Source: Acanthamoeba castellanii str. Neff (lineage: Eukaryota; Discosea; Longamoebia; Acanthamoebidae). Taken from it: a stretch of 64,000 nucleotides of DNA. Where the stretch lies: positions 30,190-94,189 of the forward strand of contig NW_004457643.1 of the NCBI RefSeq assembly GCF_000313135.1, written 5' to 3'. The position numbers were made by a program, and so were the translations under genes. This document shows, piece by piece, positions 9,386 to 21,309 of this stretch. Positions within the stretch are counted from its first letter, which is position 1; every line of letters begins with the position of its first letter. The notes under the pieces are model-generated. The model was not told the DNA's origin and made no database searches. It saw only the letters and a list, made by a program, of their open reading frames with translations.

Positions 9386-12300
9386 TCAGAAGTCCTGAAC
9401 CAGCGATCCGCGCTGGTCGATGTCGAGGGTCGCGGTGCGGCACTGAACGCCGGCCTGCTGCAGGAGCGCCTGCATTCGCTCCCCCACGCGGCTAAAGTTG
9501 TCCCGACACAGGGCCAAGATGGTGGACCCTGCAGCCAAAGAGCAAGGGTCAGCTCGAGCTGCGGGAGGTGCTAGGCGCCTGTGGGCGTGGCCACGTACCG
9601 GATCCGGACAAGCACACACCAAGCACGCCGGGCGTGTTCTGAGACGACAGGGCGAGGCATTTCTGCAGGCCAGGCACCAGATGCATCCGGAACGGCTGGT
9701 GGACCTTGTCCCTGTGTGGGAGATGGGGCGCACGGTCAGTGGGCGGATGTGAAAAATCGTGTGGGGGAGTGGAGAGGGGGAAAGCAGTACTTCATGGCCT
9801 CTCGAACCACGGACGGCTCATCGATTCCGTCGTCGGTGAGGGCGGCAGCCATGAGGCCCACCCGCTGAAGGTTGAACACCTGCCATCTGACGGGTCAAAC
9901 ATCATCGCTCCCCGCTTCCCAACTCCTCCCCAATCTGTGAGCGACGTACCACGTCGGCGCGCGAGTAGGTCGGCGGGAGAGCCTGCCTCGCCTTTTCGGT
10001 GGACACCTCGAAGTTGGGGATCGCCACGACGGCCTTGATCTTGTCGCTGTAGGGCAGCTTTCTGGCGTAGACATTGGGCACACCTGGTCGCATGCGACAC
10101 ATCAGGAGGCCAGCTCGACCGTGATCGTTGGCACAGATGAGAGCGCGGGAGCCGCACCTTTCGACTGAGCGACGTCATCCTCAAACCCGCAGCACACGAC
10201 AAAACCACCGCACAGAGAAGCCGAGGCGTTGTCGGGATGACCTTCGATCTCTACGCAGTAGCGGAGCTTTTGCGCCGCAGTGAGGCCGAGGTCGAACAGC
10301 TTGTCAGCGATCATGACTCCGCTCACAACAGCTGCTCCGCTGCTTCCCAGTCCCCTTCCTGGCAACATCCGACGTCGCACGTCAGCAGGAACATGGGCGT
10401 TTCAAGGAAAGCTGCGCGTGGGCTCGTACCGAGAGGAATCTCGTTCGTGATCGAGAGGGCGAAGCGCGCGTTGGGCGGGATGCACTTTCCCTCCTTTTGC
10501 GCGACGTGCACCACGGAGGTCCACAAAAAGTTGGTTTCGTCAAGGGGCACGCCTCCCTTGCCCTCACCCTCGAACGCGATCGTCACGCTGGGCTCACCTT
10601 CCTGCAGGCCCGGGGCACCGGGAAGGCATCAGCCATCATCACCGGGAAGGCATCAGCCAGGTGGTTGTGACATGAACTCGCACGACCGATAAGAGAGGCG
10701 AGTACCCTGCGCTCGGTAACGACGATTTCGGTGGTGAGATAGAGGCCCACTGCGATGCCAAACACGTCGAATCCGCTGCCCAGGTTGGCGCAGGAGCCCG
10801 GCACGCGGCTCCTGATGCGCTTCCCCACCAAACGGCTCTCGCCGCTCTGGCTCTGGCACGCGCTCTTGCTGGCCTCCTCCATAATCGCCTTCAGAGCCAC
10901 CATGCCGTCCTCGATCTTCTGGCAGCGCGAGGGGAGGTTCATGATCCTCTCCAGTTCCTGAGATATTTGGCGCGTTGTCAACTCTCACCACCACCACCAC
11001 CACCACCCGTGCGAATGTCGCGACGACGCACTCACCTGAGGCAGGGGCAAAACGTAGCCGAGGGCCTTCTGCTGGGCATCCGCAAACTTGGCAGGGCTCG
11101 CCGTGGCCAGCGAGGCGAAGACGACCGGATAGGATACGTTGGCGGAGAGCTCCTTCCACTTCTGCTCGAGCGCATACACTAACAACAGGCGAGACCAGAT
11201 TAGCTGAAATCCAAGAGAAGGAAACCAAGTAGTGGATACGTACCCCCAATGGCCGAGTGCGGGCACAGGATGTAGTTGGAGTCCTCCTTGTACCTCTTGA
11301 CCGTGGCCAGGGTTTGGTCCTCTATGTTACGCATTTATGAAGTGAGCTGCGAAATGTGAGGTCGCGAGCAGGCAGCGCCAAGCCAAGGCGCGCACCCGAA
11401 ACAGCGTAGGAGGCCATGAAGGAGCAGGCCTTGGCGTGGATGTCCTGGGGAATGTCCAACACGCCGGTCTCGTTGAATTTGTTCATCCACTCGGTCACCT
11501 TGGCCGAGTCTCGGTTGGCGATCTCGTAGAAGAATCTCTCAAAGTTGCTGGATACTGCGAGTGTGATAAAAAAAATACAAGCCCTCAGAACTTTAGCAGC
11601 CATCAACAACACCCGAATGTTCGACGAGGCAAACCTACCTTGGATGTCCATGGAAGGACTGAAGCTGGGCATGACGATCTTCTTTTCGTACTTACCCGAG
11701 GCGAAGAAGCGATGCAGAATGCTGCACCAGCCCCCAATTGAGGGGAGGGGGGGTTGCGTTAGCGGCAAGAAAGAGCGTCTCTCGCGGCAGGGAAGGGGGT
11801 CGAAGTACTCGTTCTGGTTGGTGGCCACGATGAAGTGGTGCACCGGCAAGCCCATCTGCTTGGCGTAGAATCCGGCGAGCACATTTCCAAAGTTGCCCGT
11901 GGGCACAGAGAACACCACCTTGGCGCCCGCCTTCTGCTGTGCCGGCGAAGTAACCTGGCCATATACAAAGGTAGGCCGCAGGTGATTAGACAGACCCACA
12001 TTGGTCCAGCGTGGCACTTCCAAGTACCTGGAAGTAGCTGTAGAAGTAGTAGACGGTCTGGGCGAGGATGCGCGCCCAGTTGATGCTGTTGATGGCGGCC
12101 AAGTTGTGCTTCCGCTTGAAGGCCAGATCGGCAAAGGTGTCCTTGACCAGCTTCTGGCAGTCGTCAAAAGTGCCCTCGACTGGTGATAGAGTGGAGTGCG
12201 GCGTTATGGAAACGTGCAACACCGGAGGCAGACGGGGAAGTAGCCAGCAGGCGTACCAGAAATGTTGTGCACGTTGGGATCCGTGATGGTGGTCATCTGC

Positions 12301-13143
12301 TTCTCCTGGATGTGGCTCACGCGGCCATGGGGGTGCAGCACGAACACTTCGACGTTCTTCTTACCACGCAGGCCGGCCAAGGCTGATCGACGCAGAGAGA
12401 CGAAGATGATGAGCACACAAACACGGAATGGGCATCCAAGCACACCAGATGGCTGGTATCAGGAAGAAGCGGAGGGATGTGTGCTCACCTGCACTACCGG
12501 TATCGCCTGACAAGTGCAGAACAAGGCCCAGCGAGAAGTGGTCGAGACGATGTGAGAAGTGTTCAAACGACGACATACTACAGACAGCAGGCGTATGCGT
12601 ACCAGAGGTGGCGCCCAGCACGGTGATGCGGGTGACGCTGGCAGGATCTTCCTCGTCCTCCTTCTCGCCTGTGGCAGGGTGCTGCTGCTGCTGCTTCCTG
12701 AGGGCGTTGGTGTTGAGGAGGTACTCGAAGACGTGGCCAAGGAACTGGAGAGCAAAGTCCTTGAAGGAGAAGGTGGGGCCATGGAAGAGCTCGCACACGT
12801 TGATCTGCTGCTCCCTCGCCTCGCCCATGTAGCATGGCTCGACGCGGAGCACGTCGTCGATGAAGAACGAGGAGTAGCTCCTTTGGATAATCTCCCGCAG
12901 CTTGGTCGGGGGTATGTCCTCTTCATCGATGAAGAGGGACAGGATTTCGAAGGCCAGTCCAGTGTAGGGAAGCGTGCGCCACCTGTCGAGCTGCTGCTGG
13001 TCGACCCGCGGCAGGTGCGAGGGAACGAACAGGCCACCATCGTCCGCCAGGCCCTTGAGCACGACGTGGCGGAAGGAGAGTCCCTTCTCCCCTCCTCTGG
13101 TGCTCTCATACACCGGTTTGCTCACCATAGCCGAGTGTAGCAT
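9386..13143 (-). CDS. Bifunctional threonine synthase-homoserine kinase
   Basis: The N-terminal part is a fold-type II PLP threonine synthase: MVSKPVYESTRGG, GLADDGGLFVPSHLP, GPTFSFKDFALQFLG (PLP lysine in SFKD), ITVLGATSGDTGSAA, NSINWARILAQTVYYF, FSVPTGNFGNVLAGFYAK and PSFSPSMDIQ. The C-terminal part is a GHMP homoserine kinase: RSRVPGSCANLGSGFDVFG, the phosphate loop GRGLGSSGAAVVSG, EGHPDNASASLCGGFV and the GHMP-C motif SGSGSTILAL. The exon starting at 10957 (minus) contains both the synthase tail (LERIMNLPSRCQKIEDG) and the kinase start in one uninterrupted frame, so this is a genuine fusion. The two activities catalyse consecutive steps, homoserine to O-phosphohomoserine to threonine. The start is set at ATG 13143; ATG 13128 is a second candidate. 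There are at least ten exons. Confidence 0.92.
10987..11008. repeat. (CCA)n trinucleotide tract in a threonine synthase intron
   Basis: A short CCA/TGG repeat sits inside the intron immediately before the fusion exon of the threonine synthase-homoserine kinase gene. Confidence 0.8.
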
Positions 13144-13504
13144 CTTCAATCTCCCGCTCCTTGCTCGAGTCACGTAGCGCTTCTCCTCAGGTGCGCTCTT
13201 CGTGTCGAGCCACGGCCAAAGTGCCAGGAAAAGCAATTTCTTTTGCAGATTTCTTTTTCTCCACCGCGGCTCAATTTTGCGAGCGAACCACAGGAAGAGA
13301 AGACGAAGCTTCCACCGCGCACGAACCCATCTGATCGTACTCGGCCGTGAGCGAGCACACCTCCTTCCCCTGGCCGGGATTATTTGCTGGTCCTTCCTCT
13401 TGCGGCTGCCCGGCATTGCAATCAGCATAATAATCGGTAGATCAAATCCCACATCCTGGTGACATCCAAGTCAGTACTCACTGTTCGGCCTGCAGGCACA
13501 AAGA
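13144..13504. promoter_or_regulatory. Divergent intergenic/promoter region
   Basis: This 361-bp stretch separates the divergent threonine synthase-homoserine kinase (-) and CSC1/OSCA (+) genes. The minus frame is open upstream of ATG 13143 and would encode an Arg/Lys-rich extension. I could not decide whether that is untranslated. No clear motif was seen. Confidence 0.4.
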
Positions 13505-16500
13505 ATGGACTCGAGTCCTTCTCCGTCGCCGTCGGCTGCACCCTCTGCGACACCTGGCCTGCCGCCTATCATTCCCAGCCCTGCTACACAGTCGGTGCTC
13601 TACGATGGCGGTACGCCCTCCTCTAGAACCATCGGCCATGTTGTGTCGCGTGAAGCTTTTGTTTCTCACGCCCGTACTCTGTGCCACACGGATGATGGCG
13701 CGCAGGTATTGTGTCCGTGTTGGAGATCAACCTGGTAGTGGGCCTGGTGGCCTTCCTGCTCCTCGCCTATCTGCGATGGCGCAGCCAGCGCAAGCTTTAC
13801 TTCAAATATTATGGAGGTATGTTCCCCGTGATCATCCCTGCGCTGCTCGTTTGGCCGGCTGGCCTGCTGGTCGGCGTTGGCTCATAATCGCGGACCTCGT
13901 TTCATCATCCACTGCTCTGTGTGGCGATCAGGCGAGTACCAACGATTTTGGGAGAACGAGCGGTTCGCAGGCAGCGAGTCCTTTTCCTCCTTTCCTGCTA
14001 TCGACGAGGAAGGCGAAGCCGAGGTGGAAGCCCTCGTGGAGAGCGAAGGTGACTCGACCCCGACCAACGCCACCTGACGTCACGTGCGCTACATTGCTGA
14101 CAATCCATCGTCTGCTTGGCATTCCTTTGTGTTGTAGGCGAGGAGCCAGAGGAGGCCATGGCACGGGCAGCAGACCAGGTGAAGAAGAGAGAACTCACTG
14201 AGCTGAGCAAGAATGGACCCGAGCGGTTCATGGGCTGGGTGTGGCCCCTTGTGCGCATGTCGAAGCTCGAAGTGGCGGAGAAGTGCGGCAACGACGCCAT
14301 GATCTACATCCACTTCCAGCGGTGCATGCTCGCCTTTCTGGCGATCTGCGTGGTGCTCGGAATAGCCATATTGCTGCCGGTGAACGTCACCGCCAGCCAG
14401 CGCGAAGACAAGGTCCGCTCTGGCTTCTTGTCCACCACCATCGGTACATGTCGCTCTCCTCCTTCTCCTCCTACACAACACACACACAGAGTGATGCTGA
14501 CGGTTGCCGTGGACCAGGTAACATCAACGACAGCACCGACAAGAGCCGGTACTGGGCGCACTCCTTTGTGTGCGTCATCATCTCCTGCCTTGTGTATGGT
14601 CTCGTGTGGCACCTTCGCAAATACCTCATCGCGTGCAAGGTACGTTGGAGATGCGCACATTGAAGCAGTCGTTGGCACTGGTCTCATCGCCGTGAACCCT
14701 CTATTTGTCTCTTTCCGAAAACACAGGACAAATTCTTCACCCGGAGTGTGAAGTCAGCCGTGAGCGCGCACACGATCATGATTCGCAACTTCCCGGCGGG
14801 CATCGTCAGCGAGGCGGGCATCGCCAAGCACTTCGAGGAGCTGATCGAGACGAACGCGGACCTTCAGCGGAGCGTGGAGCGAGTCCGAGCGAAGCGCCGA
14901 CGCCGACGCACCCTCAGCCTCGACAGTAGCCGCCGTCATGCCGCCGCTGCCGCCGCCGCCTCCGCCTGGGCCAGGGGCAACGAATTCAACGACGGCGAGC
15001 AGGACCCACAAAGCGCCGATGCCACAGCCACCGCAGACGGGGAGAGCAGCGATGCATCTTCCCACAATAGCGGACAGAAGGGGCGAGCTTCCTTTTACCG
15101 CTTTGCCGCCGGCCAGGGCGACGAGGACCGGAGCCTTCTGGACGCAGACGGCGGGAGCGAGGCGGGCGAGGGGCGAGCAGAAGTATCGGGCGGCCAGGCG
15201 GAAGAGCAGGGGGCGACGAAGCTGGGCTGGTGGGCGCGGCACATGGAAAGGCGAAAGCGGCGGGCGGAGGAGGCGTTGGCGCGCGCCCGCGAGGTGAGCG
15301 AGAGCGAGAGCGAGCCGGAGCACGACAAGAAGAAGCCCAGCGTGGTGTCGGTCCACGTGGCGTGGGAGGTGCGGGACGTGCTCGGCGCGCTGGAGACCTA
15401 CAAGGACATCGACGACCAGCTCGACCACTACCGCCAGGAGCGAATGCTGCGGGGCCAACGCCCGCTCGTGTGGTTCCCGCCGTCGTCCACGCTGACCGAG
15501 AAGCTCATCTACCTGGTCCTGCACTTCGGCACGATCGTGGAGGGCATCGTCTACGGCGGCGTGCGCGGCCGGCTCGATGCCATCCGCGAGCTCAAGCGCA
15601 AGAAGGCCGAGCAGAAGAAGGAGGTGGCGCGGACGAAGCAGCGAGCCAGAGCGGCGCGCGCCACCGGCATCGTCTTCGTCACGTTCTCCTCCAGCGTCGT
15701 GGCCAAGGTACGCCTCCGTTTTTGTTTGTTTGCGGACTGAGGGGTGAGGTCGTCTGCAAGGAGGAGAGGGCACTGACTCTGATATCTCTCTCTCTCTGTG
15801 TGTGTGTGTGCTCTCGCTCTCTCTCTGAAGGTGGTCACCAACATCTACCGGAAGCACACGCGCCTCTGGAATCTCAATCGCTGGCTTGCAGACGACCTCA
15901 CCCCTCAGTCCAAGTGCGGCACCACTCCCGACACTCTAATGACTCTCACCAACTGCTCTCGCGAGCTGCCGTGGACAGATACACTGACCCATGTCACACG
16001 TTGGGCGGGCAAAATCCACCCGTCACAGGGCTCTCTCGGACAGGCATTGGATCGTAAGCATGGCGCCCGAGCCGGAGGACATCATATGGCCCGTACGCTC
16101 GCCTTCCCCTCTCCCCATTTGCCACGGCAGCGCCGTTCTCAATTGCGTGTGTGTACACGTGCCTGTCGTCATTGTCATGGTGCAGAACCTGGGCATCGGC
16201 AAGTGGGAGAAGCGGCTGCGCGTCGTCTACGTCAACCTCACGCTCCTCTTCTTCTTTTCATTTTTCACCACACCCCTCTCCATCATCTCTGCCCTCCAGC
16301 CTCTCAAACAGGTTCGCCCCCCCCCTCGCACGCCGCCACCATCCACGGCTCTCACGTGGTGCCCTCTCTATGGCTGGCGCACATTAGGCCCCACTTTTTG
16401 CCGACATCATCAACAGTCTGCACGCGTGGAACAACGGAGCCATCCTCTTCGCCTACCTTCCCACGCTCTTCCTCTTGGCCGTCACCACCATCCTGCCCCT

Positions 16501-17961
16501 CGTCATCTGGTGTACGTAGCCCGCCCACGCAGCCTTTCGCGCCTCCCCCCCTCTCCCCGGTGGTCGGTGTTGCTGTGAAGCTCTGAACGCGGCGCTTGCG
16601 CGGTGTGAAACAGTTTCGTCCATGTTCGAGGGTCATCACACGGTGTCGTCGACGCACAAGTACCTGGTGGTGAAGACCTATGTCTTCCTCCTCTTCAGCG
16701 TGCTTCTCCTCCCGTCTCTCTTCCTCACCTCCCTCGACGCCCTCATCCGCAAAGGTTCGCCGCGCCACTCCCCTACCCACGCCACTCGCACCCTATCCGT
16801 ATACGCTGCAAAAGGCTTACATGCGCACGCTGCACTTAACACTCGCACAGGATGGGACAACAGGCAACACCTCAACGTTCTCTTTTCGGGCCTTTTCCTG
16901 CCTAACTCGGCTGCGTTCTTCATCAACTACATCATCCAGATGGCCATCGTAGGTCAAATCGTCGAGGTACCCTTCGGCCACTCGCGCACACACGCACGCA
17001 CACAGCATGCCCGTGCGCAATTTACTCACACTCCGTCTATCGTTTGTCGTATGGTGCGCTTTCTCACCAACCAGGTGATGCGATTGCCAGAGCGCCTGCA
17101 GTCGCTCCTCCTCAAGTGGAAGGCCGTCACGATCTCCCAGAAGAAGCGTGCCGACGAATACGCCTACCCGCACGAATACGGCATGCAGTATGCCTACATG
17201 ATGGTCTTCTTCGCCACCATCCTCACCTTCAGCACCATCGCGCCGCTCATCCTCCCCTTCGGAACGCTCTACTTCATGTGCAAGCACTTCCTCGACACCT
17301 ACCTGCTCGTCCACGTGCGTCCGCGAGAGTTTGACAGCGACGGCAGCATGCTTTGGTACGCCCAACTCAACCACATGCGTGTTTACCTCCGAGCTCTATT
17401 TCTCGTTCGTATCACATTACGTATGTAGCATATATCTATCTATGCTGACTCGTCGGCTTTCTCTAGGATCGTGCTACGGGTGATGCTCTTCACGGCGGTG
17501 TTGTTCCAGTCGCTCATGTTCATCTTCCTGTCTCTGCACGGCACAGCTGGTACGACTCGTTCCCCGTAAATGAGCTGTCTGTCGGCGCGTGGCACCTGCT
17601 GGGCTTGCTTACAGGTAGTGCTACTGCTCTGTTCTGTTCTGTTCTGCTCTCTTCTCTCTCTCTCTCTCTCTCTCTGCCCACAGGCCAGATGACGTTCGTG
17701 GGGGTGGTGTTGGCGCTGGCGCTGGCGGCGTTCTTCGCGGCCTACATGTCGGGCGTGGACATCTTCCACTTCGACAAGGGACCCAAGCCCAACACGCTCC
17801 CCAAGGAGGCCAACTGGATGCGCGTCTTCCGCACGGCCTACCAGCACCCGTGCTGGCGTCAGGGCCACCACCACCACCTGCAGCACACGCACATGCACCG
17901 CCACCCGACCCTCCGCGCCAGTGGCGCCGTCGCTGGCTCCGGCGTTCAGGCCCACCCGTGA
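13505..17961 (+). CDS. CSC1/OSCA/TMEM63-family osmosensitive cation channel
   Basis: This family forms mechanically and osmotically gated channels in the plasma or internal membranes. The first exon gives a Pro/Ser-rich start. A TM helix follows (VSVLEINLVVGLVAFLLLAYL), then GPERFMGWVWPLVRMSKLEV and a second TM (MLAFLAICVVLGIAILLPVNV). A third TM (VCVIISCLVYGLVWHLRKY) leads into SAHTIMIRNFPAGIVSEAGI, the start of the cytosolic RRM-like domain. That domain carries a long charged insertion (about 14860-15340), then ATGIVFVTFSS. The remaining exons supply the pore helices of the 7TM_GadX-like RSN1_7TM region: NLTLLFFFSFFTTPLSIIS, YLPTLFLLAVTTILP, LVVKTYVFLLFSVLLLPSLF, AYMMVFFATILTFSTIAPLI and GVVLALALAAFFAAYMSGV. 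The C-terminus is His-rich. There are about 15 exons; the junctions near 16080-16180 and 16740-16860 are approximate. Confidence 0.88.
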
Positions 17962-18024
17962 GAGTAGTCTCTCTTCGCTCCAGTTCAGACGTCAGCCCCC
18001 AACAACAAGGCAGAGAAGGCTTTG

Positions 18025-18551
18025 TCACGACTTCTTTTTCTTATTCTTGGTGCCCAAGGCTTGATCGAACACGTCGCTGATGGCCTCCTCCAGCCCCTCC
18101 GTATTGTCGTCCTGCAACGGTGGTGTCTGTTGTGCAGCGCAACGGCAGAGATCAGCAGTGAGCAGTGGACAGGGAGAGCCAGAAGGAGTAGAGGCAAGGG
18201 GGGGGGGTGGCACCATGAGGGAGGCAGCGTCGAGGACCGCCTTTTCGATGGCCTTGGTGTTGCCCTCGAGCGTGGGGTTGATGGTCACATGCGTCAGCAG
18301 CCCCCGGCCGTTTTGCTCCAGCAGCACCGCCCCGTCACTGGAGGTGAACACCAGCTTTCTGGCATTCTGAGAGGCATCAAGATAGAAACATGCATGGCGC
18401 ACAAATCCTCACGTTAGATTGTGCAGAATGGCCAGTTGGCAGACCACTCTTGCAAGGGTCATACAGCGCTCTCTTCGGCACTTCGTAGCTGCTGGACCAG
18501 GCTCCCAAGGAACTGGGACTCCGAGCGGCCACCACCTCTTCCCCGCTTCAT
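18025..18551 (-). CDS. Small protein resembling the YbaB/EbfC family
   Basis: Three exons are proposed, starting at ATG 18551-18549. Exon 1 gives MKRGRGGGRSESQFLGSLVQ...SAEESA. A GTATGA donor near 18468 and an acceptor before AATGCC join it to NARKLVFTSSDGAVLLEQNG...LLTHVTINPTLEG. After a second intron comes TEGLEEAISDVFDQALG and a lysine tail. The pattern of an N-terminal helix, beta strands around a central NGxG turn, xVxIxPxL and a C-terminal helix resembles YbaB/EbfC nucleoid-type proteins at the usual length of about 105 residues. The resemblance is by eye and modest. The gene starts 69 bp from the divergent AAGAB-like gene, so the two probably share a promoter. Confidence 0.5.
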
Positions 18552-18620
18552 GTTGGATATTGGTTGCTTTTCTTTTTCTTGCAGTTAGAAAAACACAAAA
18601 GAAAAGCACAAGAGGCAAAG

Positions 18621-20004
18621 ATGGAGCACGAAGAAGAGGGCCGAGGGCACAACGATGTGCTCTTCGTTTCGACCACCACGCATCTCGACGCACCATTCCT
18701 TGCAGGTACGCAATTTCGGAAAAACCAGAGATTGAATCCCATCCTGGCCTCACGCGGCGCCTCTGGCCCAGGAATGGCGCGAGTGCGTGCATCCCGTGCT
18801 GGTGCTCAGCCAGGAACAGGAGGAGCGCCGGTTCAGGCCGATGACACCGAAGTGCAAGAAGACGGTGGCGATGAGGACGCACTGCGGTGGGTTCTCGACA
18901 CGCGATACTACACGGCCGAGTTGCAGCTCGTGCGGGTGCGTCACGCCGAAGACGCGGCCGCCAACGTCGAAGCTTCGGTCCAGGCCAAGCTGCCTCGAGG
19001 CGCGTGCGATGCGTTCCTTCTGCTCTGCGACGCGGCCGAGGTGCCTTCACCCATCCACGTCGTTCCTCTCTTTGGGCGTTCAGCTGCTCACCTCTGCCGG
19101 CGGCCACGGCGTCTCCACCACGTGGTGGGCCTCTAGGCAGGGACTAGCGCCAAGCTGCAGAGGTGGCAGGCCATGCTCGAGGAACTGGCGCCCGCGGTGC
19201 AGCTCTGCGTCGCCCATGCGGGACCGAACCAGGAGCAGCACCAAGCCAACGTGCGCGCGATCGAGGAGTGGTGCAACGAAAACGCAGTAGAGCTGGTCCT
19301 CTGGAATCCCCTCGATGAGGGCAGCGGCGTCGGCGAGGCCTCGCCGGGCGGTATGCCCTACACGAGACCCGCGCGCATCGTGCATGTGAACTCACTCACA
19401 GCCATGTTGTGACCACAGGCTTGCTGAGCGAGAGGCACGGCCTGGACCGAGTGTTGGAAGCTCTAGAGGCGAACATGTGGCCCGCCATGACCATGAAGCC
19501 GCGCACCGGCTTCCTTCGACGTACACTTCACCCTCTCTCTCCCTTGCTTTTCGATTGCCATCTTATAACGTGACGACACATCCAACCCAACCGAGAGCAG
19601 CCATCAGTTTGCCCGACGAAGAGAGCGTACACGAGAGCGAAGGCGATGATGACGAGGAAGCGGGGGAGAAGGAGACGGTCGTGCCATCAGAGACGCAGCA
19701 GCAACAGCAGCTTGAGACCAAGCAGAAGGGAGAAGAAGAGATGATGAAGAAGGTGAATGAGCGAAAAGAGGCACCAGCAGGCCCTGAGCCAACGAATAAG
19801 GAAGACGCGGAGGAGGAGTGGACAGACGACGTCGAGGAGCACTTCGACAAGGCCTTCAAGCAGCTGGCGGGCCTGCGGGAGGCGCGACAGCAATCGGCGC
19901 AGATGAGCGACCAGCAGCGGCGCGACTTTGCCGCCGACGCCGCGTTGGCGCTCGCCCGCGCCTTCGGCCTCGACCTCGAGAACGACTCCTCCGACAGCGA
20001 TTGA
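18621..20004 (+). CDS. AAGAB: AAGAB/p34-like alpha- and gamma-adaptin-binding protein
   Basis: AAGAB-type proteins bind AP-1 and AP-2 subunits and act as chaperones in adaptor assembly for clathrin coats. The spliced product has LRWVLDTRYYTAELQLV (human counterpart has IDNKYYSADINL), a Ras-like-fold core, then EEWCNENAVELVLWNP and GLDRVLEALEANMWPAMTMKP, closely following the human order WCIKHGFELVEL...RIVQALNANVW. An acidic, Gln/Lys-rich linker follows. The end, DDVEEHFDKAFKQLAGLREA...QRRDFAADAALALARAFG plus DSSDSD, matches the AAGAB C-terminal dimerisation helices. Exons begin at 18621. Exact borders near 19080-19140 and 19500-19610 are tentative. Confidence 0.82.
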
Positions 20005-20092
20005 CCGCCGCCGCAGCCGGCGAGACCACGCAGACGAGAGAACAACAACAGATTTTATGCAGAAGAACGAGAAAAGAAGAGGATGATGAAGA

Positions 20093-20503
20093 TCAAGAAG
20101 AAGAAGGAGCGGAGGAGCCGATGGTGGGAGGGACGGCGGTGGAGGGTCGGGAGAGGGTGCAGACGTGGATGAGGTCGAACTCGTCCTTTTGCACGGCCAC
20201 GCGCGGGTCCTTGGCCTTCTCCTGCTCGGCGAAGGCGAGCAGCTTGCGCATGTCCATGAACTGCTGCCGCAGGCCCAGCTTCTGGGTGATGCCCTCGAAC
20301 TGCTCCTTCCGCCTCTCGTACCGGTAGTTGTTGGTCGACAGCACCAGCCGCCCACCCTCGTTCTTGCTCAGGTCGTCTTCGTTGTAGTCCGTGTCGTTGA
20401 CCGGCAGCAGATAGTGCGCCGTCGCCAGCAGCAGCGGAATGCACTCGCTCTCATACCTGGCAGGCACCCATGCGGTCAGGTGGGCGCACGACACACGCCA
20501 CAC

Positions 20504-20538
<35 letters not shown>

Positions 20539-21309
20539 GAGAGAGAGAGAGAGAGAGGACGGGCAATGGATGCGTACACGCAGCCGGAGCCGATGATGAT
20601 GTCGAACGGGCCGTACTGCTGGTTGAACTCGACCACGCCCTCGCCCCACGTCAGCTTGGCCGCCTGCATGTCGGTGCCCACTGCGCGCCCCGCTCGGAGT
20701 GGTGAGCGGACGCATGCGGGTGGCGTAGATGGATGGTAAGCAGGGGAAGAAAGGCGTGGTGGTACGGTGGGAGTTGAGCTGGATGTTGCGCTGGAGAAGG
20801 TCCACCACCTTGTCGTGGTAGTCGGTCATCACCACCCGCTTGCAGTACACAGACGCAAGGATGCCGTTCAGGCCTAAGCGGCAGCACCCATCGTTACAGG
20901 GTTGTCACCAGCACGAACGTCGGACATCAAAAGAAGAACGCGTACCCGGCCCAGCGCCGAGCTCGAGGACGGTCTTGTCCTTGAAGAGGTCCTTGTTCAG
21001 CACCATCCAGTGGCCCAAGATTTGGGCGTTGGGCCACACCATTTGGCCCAGCAGATGAGTGTTCTGCACAAAATCACTAAAAATCGCATTGAATTTAATC
21101 ACATGAGATTGTGGACAGTTTTCTCCCAAGACAGCAAGGGCGTACCCAAGGCTCTCGATTTTGATCTCCTTGCCATCAAAGATGAACGTGGTGTGATCGT
21201 ATTGGTGCTCCGCATCGAAAATCTCGAAAAAGTTAGCAGGCTCCTCCTCTTCTTCCTCCTCCTCCTTCTGCACCTCCTTCGCCACCTTTTCCTCTTGTGG
21301 GTTCTCCAT
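20093..21309 (-). CDS. Class I SAM methyltransferase, Methyltransf_16 (lysine METTL) type
   Basis: The start is ATG 21309 (MENPQEEKVAKE, acidic N-terminus). Segments are QMVWPNAQILGHWMV, the SAM-binding motif I TVLELGAGPG, then after an intron LNGILAS and VVMTDYHDKVVDLLQRNI (acidic ribose-binding Asp in TDYHD). Motif 4 is PFDIIIGSGCVYYES, and the end is a ten-strand-type C-terminal region. This is the layout of the METTL21/22/23/FAM86 protein-lysine methyltransferase family; the substrate cannot be read from sequence. The SGCVY in place of the usual D/S-x-x-Y motif is close to family forms. Introns contain CA/GT and GA repeats. It converges on the AAGAB-like gene, 88 bp away. Confidence 0.8.
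20505..20556. repeat. (CA)n followed by (GA)n in a methyltransferase intron
   Basis: About 15 CA units (20505-20535) are followed by a GA run (about 20541-20556) inside the intron between the GSGCVY and YESECIPLLL exons. Confidence 0.9.

Noticed and set aside
14754..15857. 367-residue minus-strand open frame
   Set aside because: It mirrors the charged insert and conserved core of the CSC1/OSCA channel exon, which has family matches on the plus strand.
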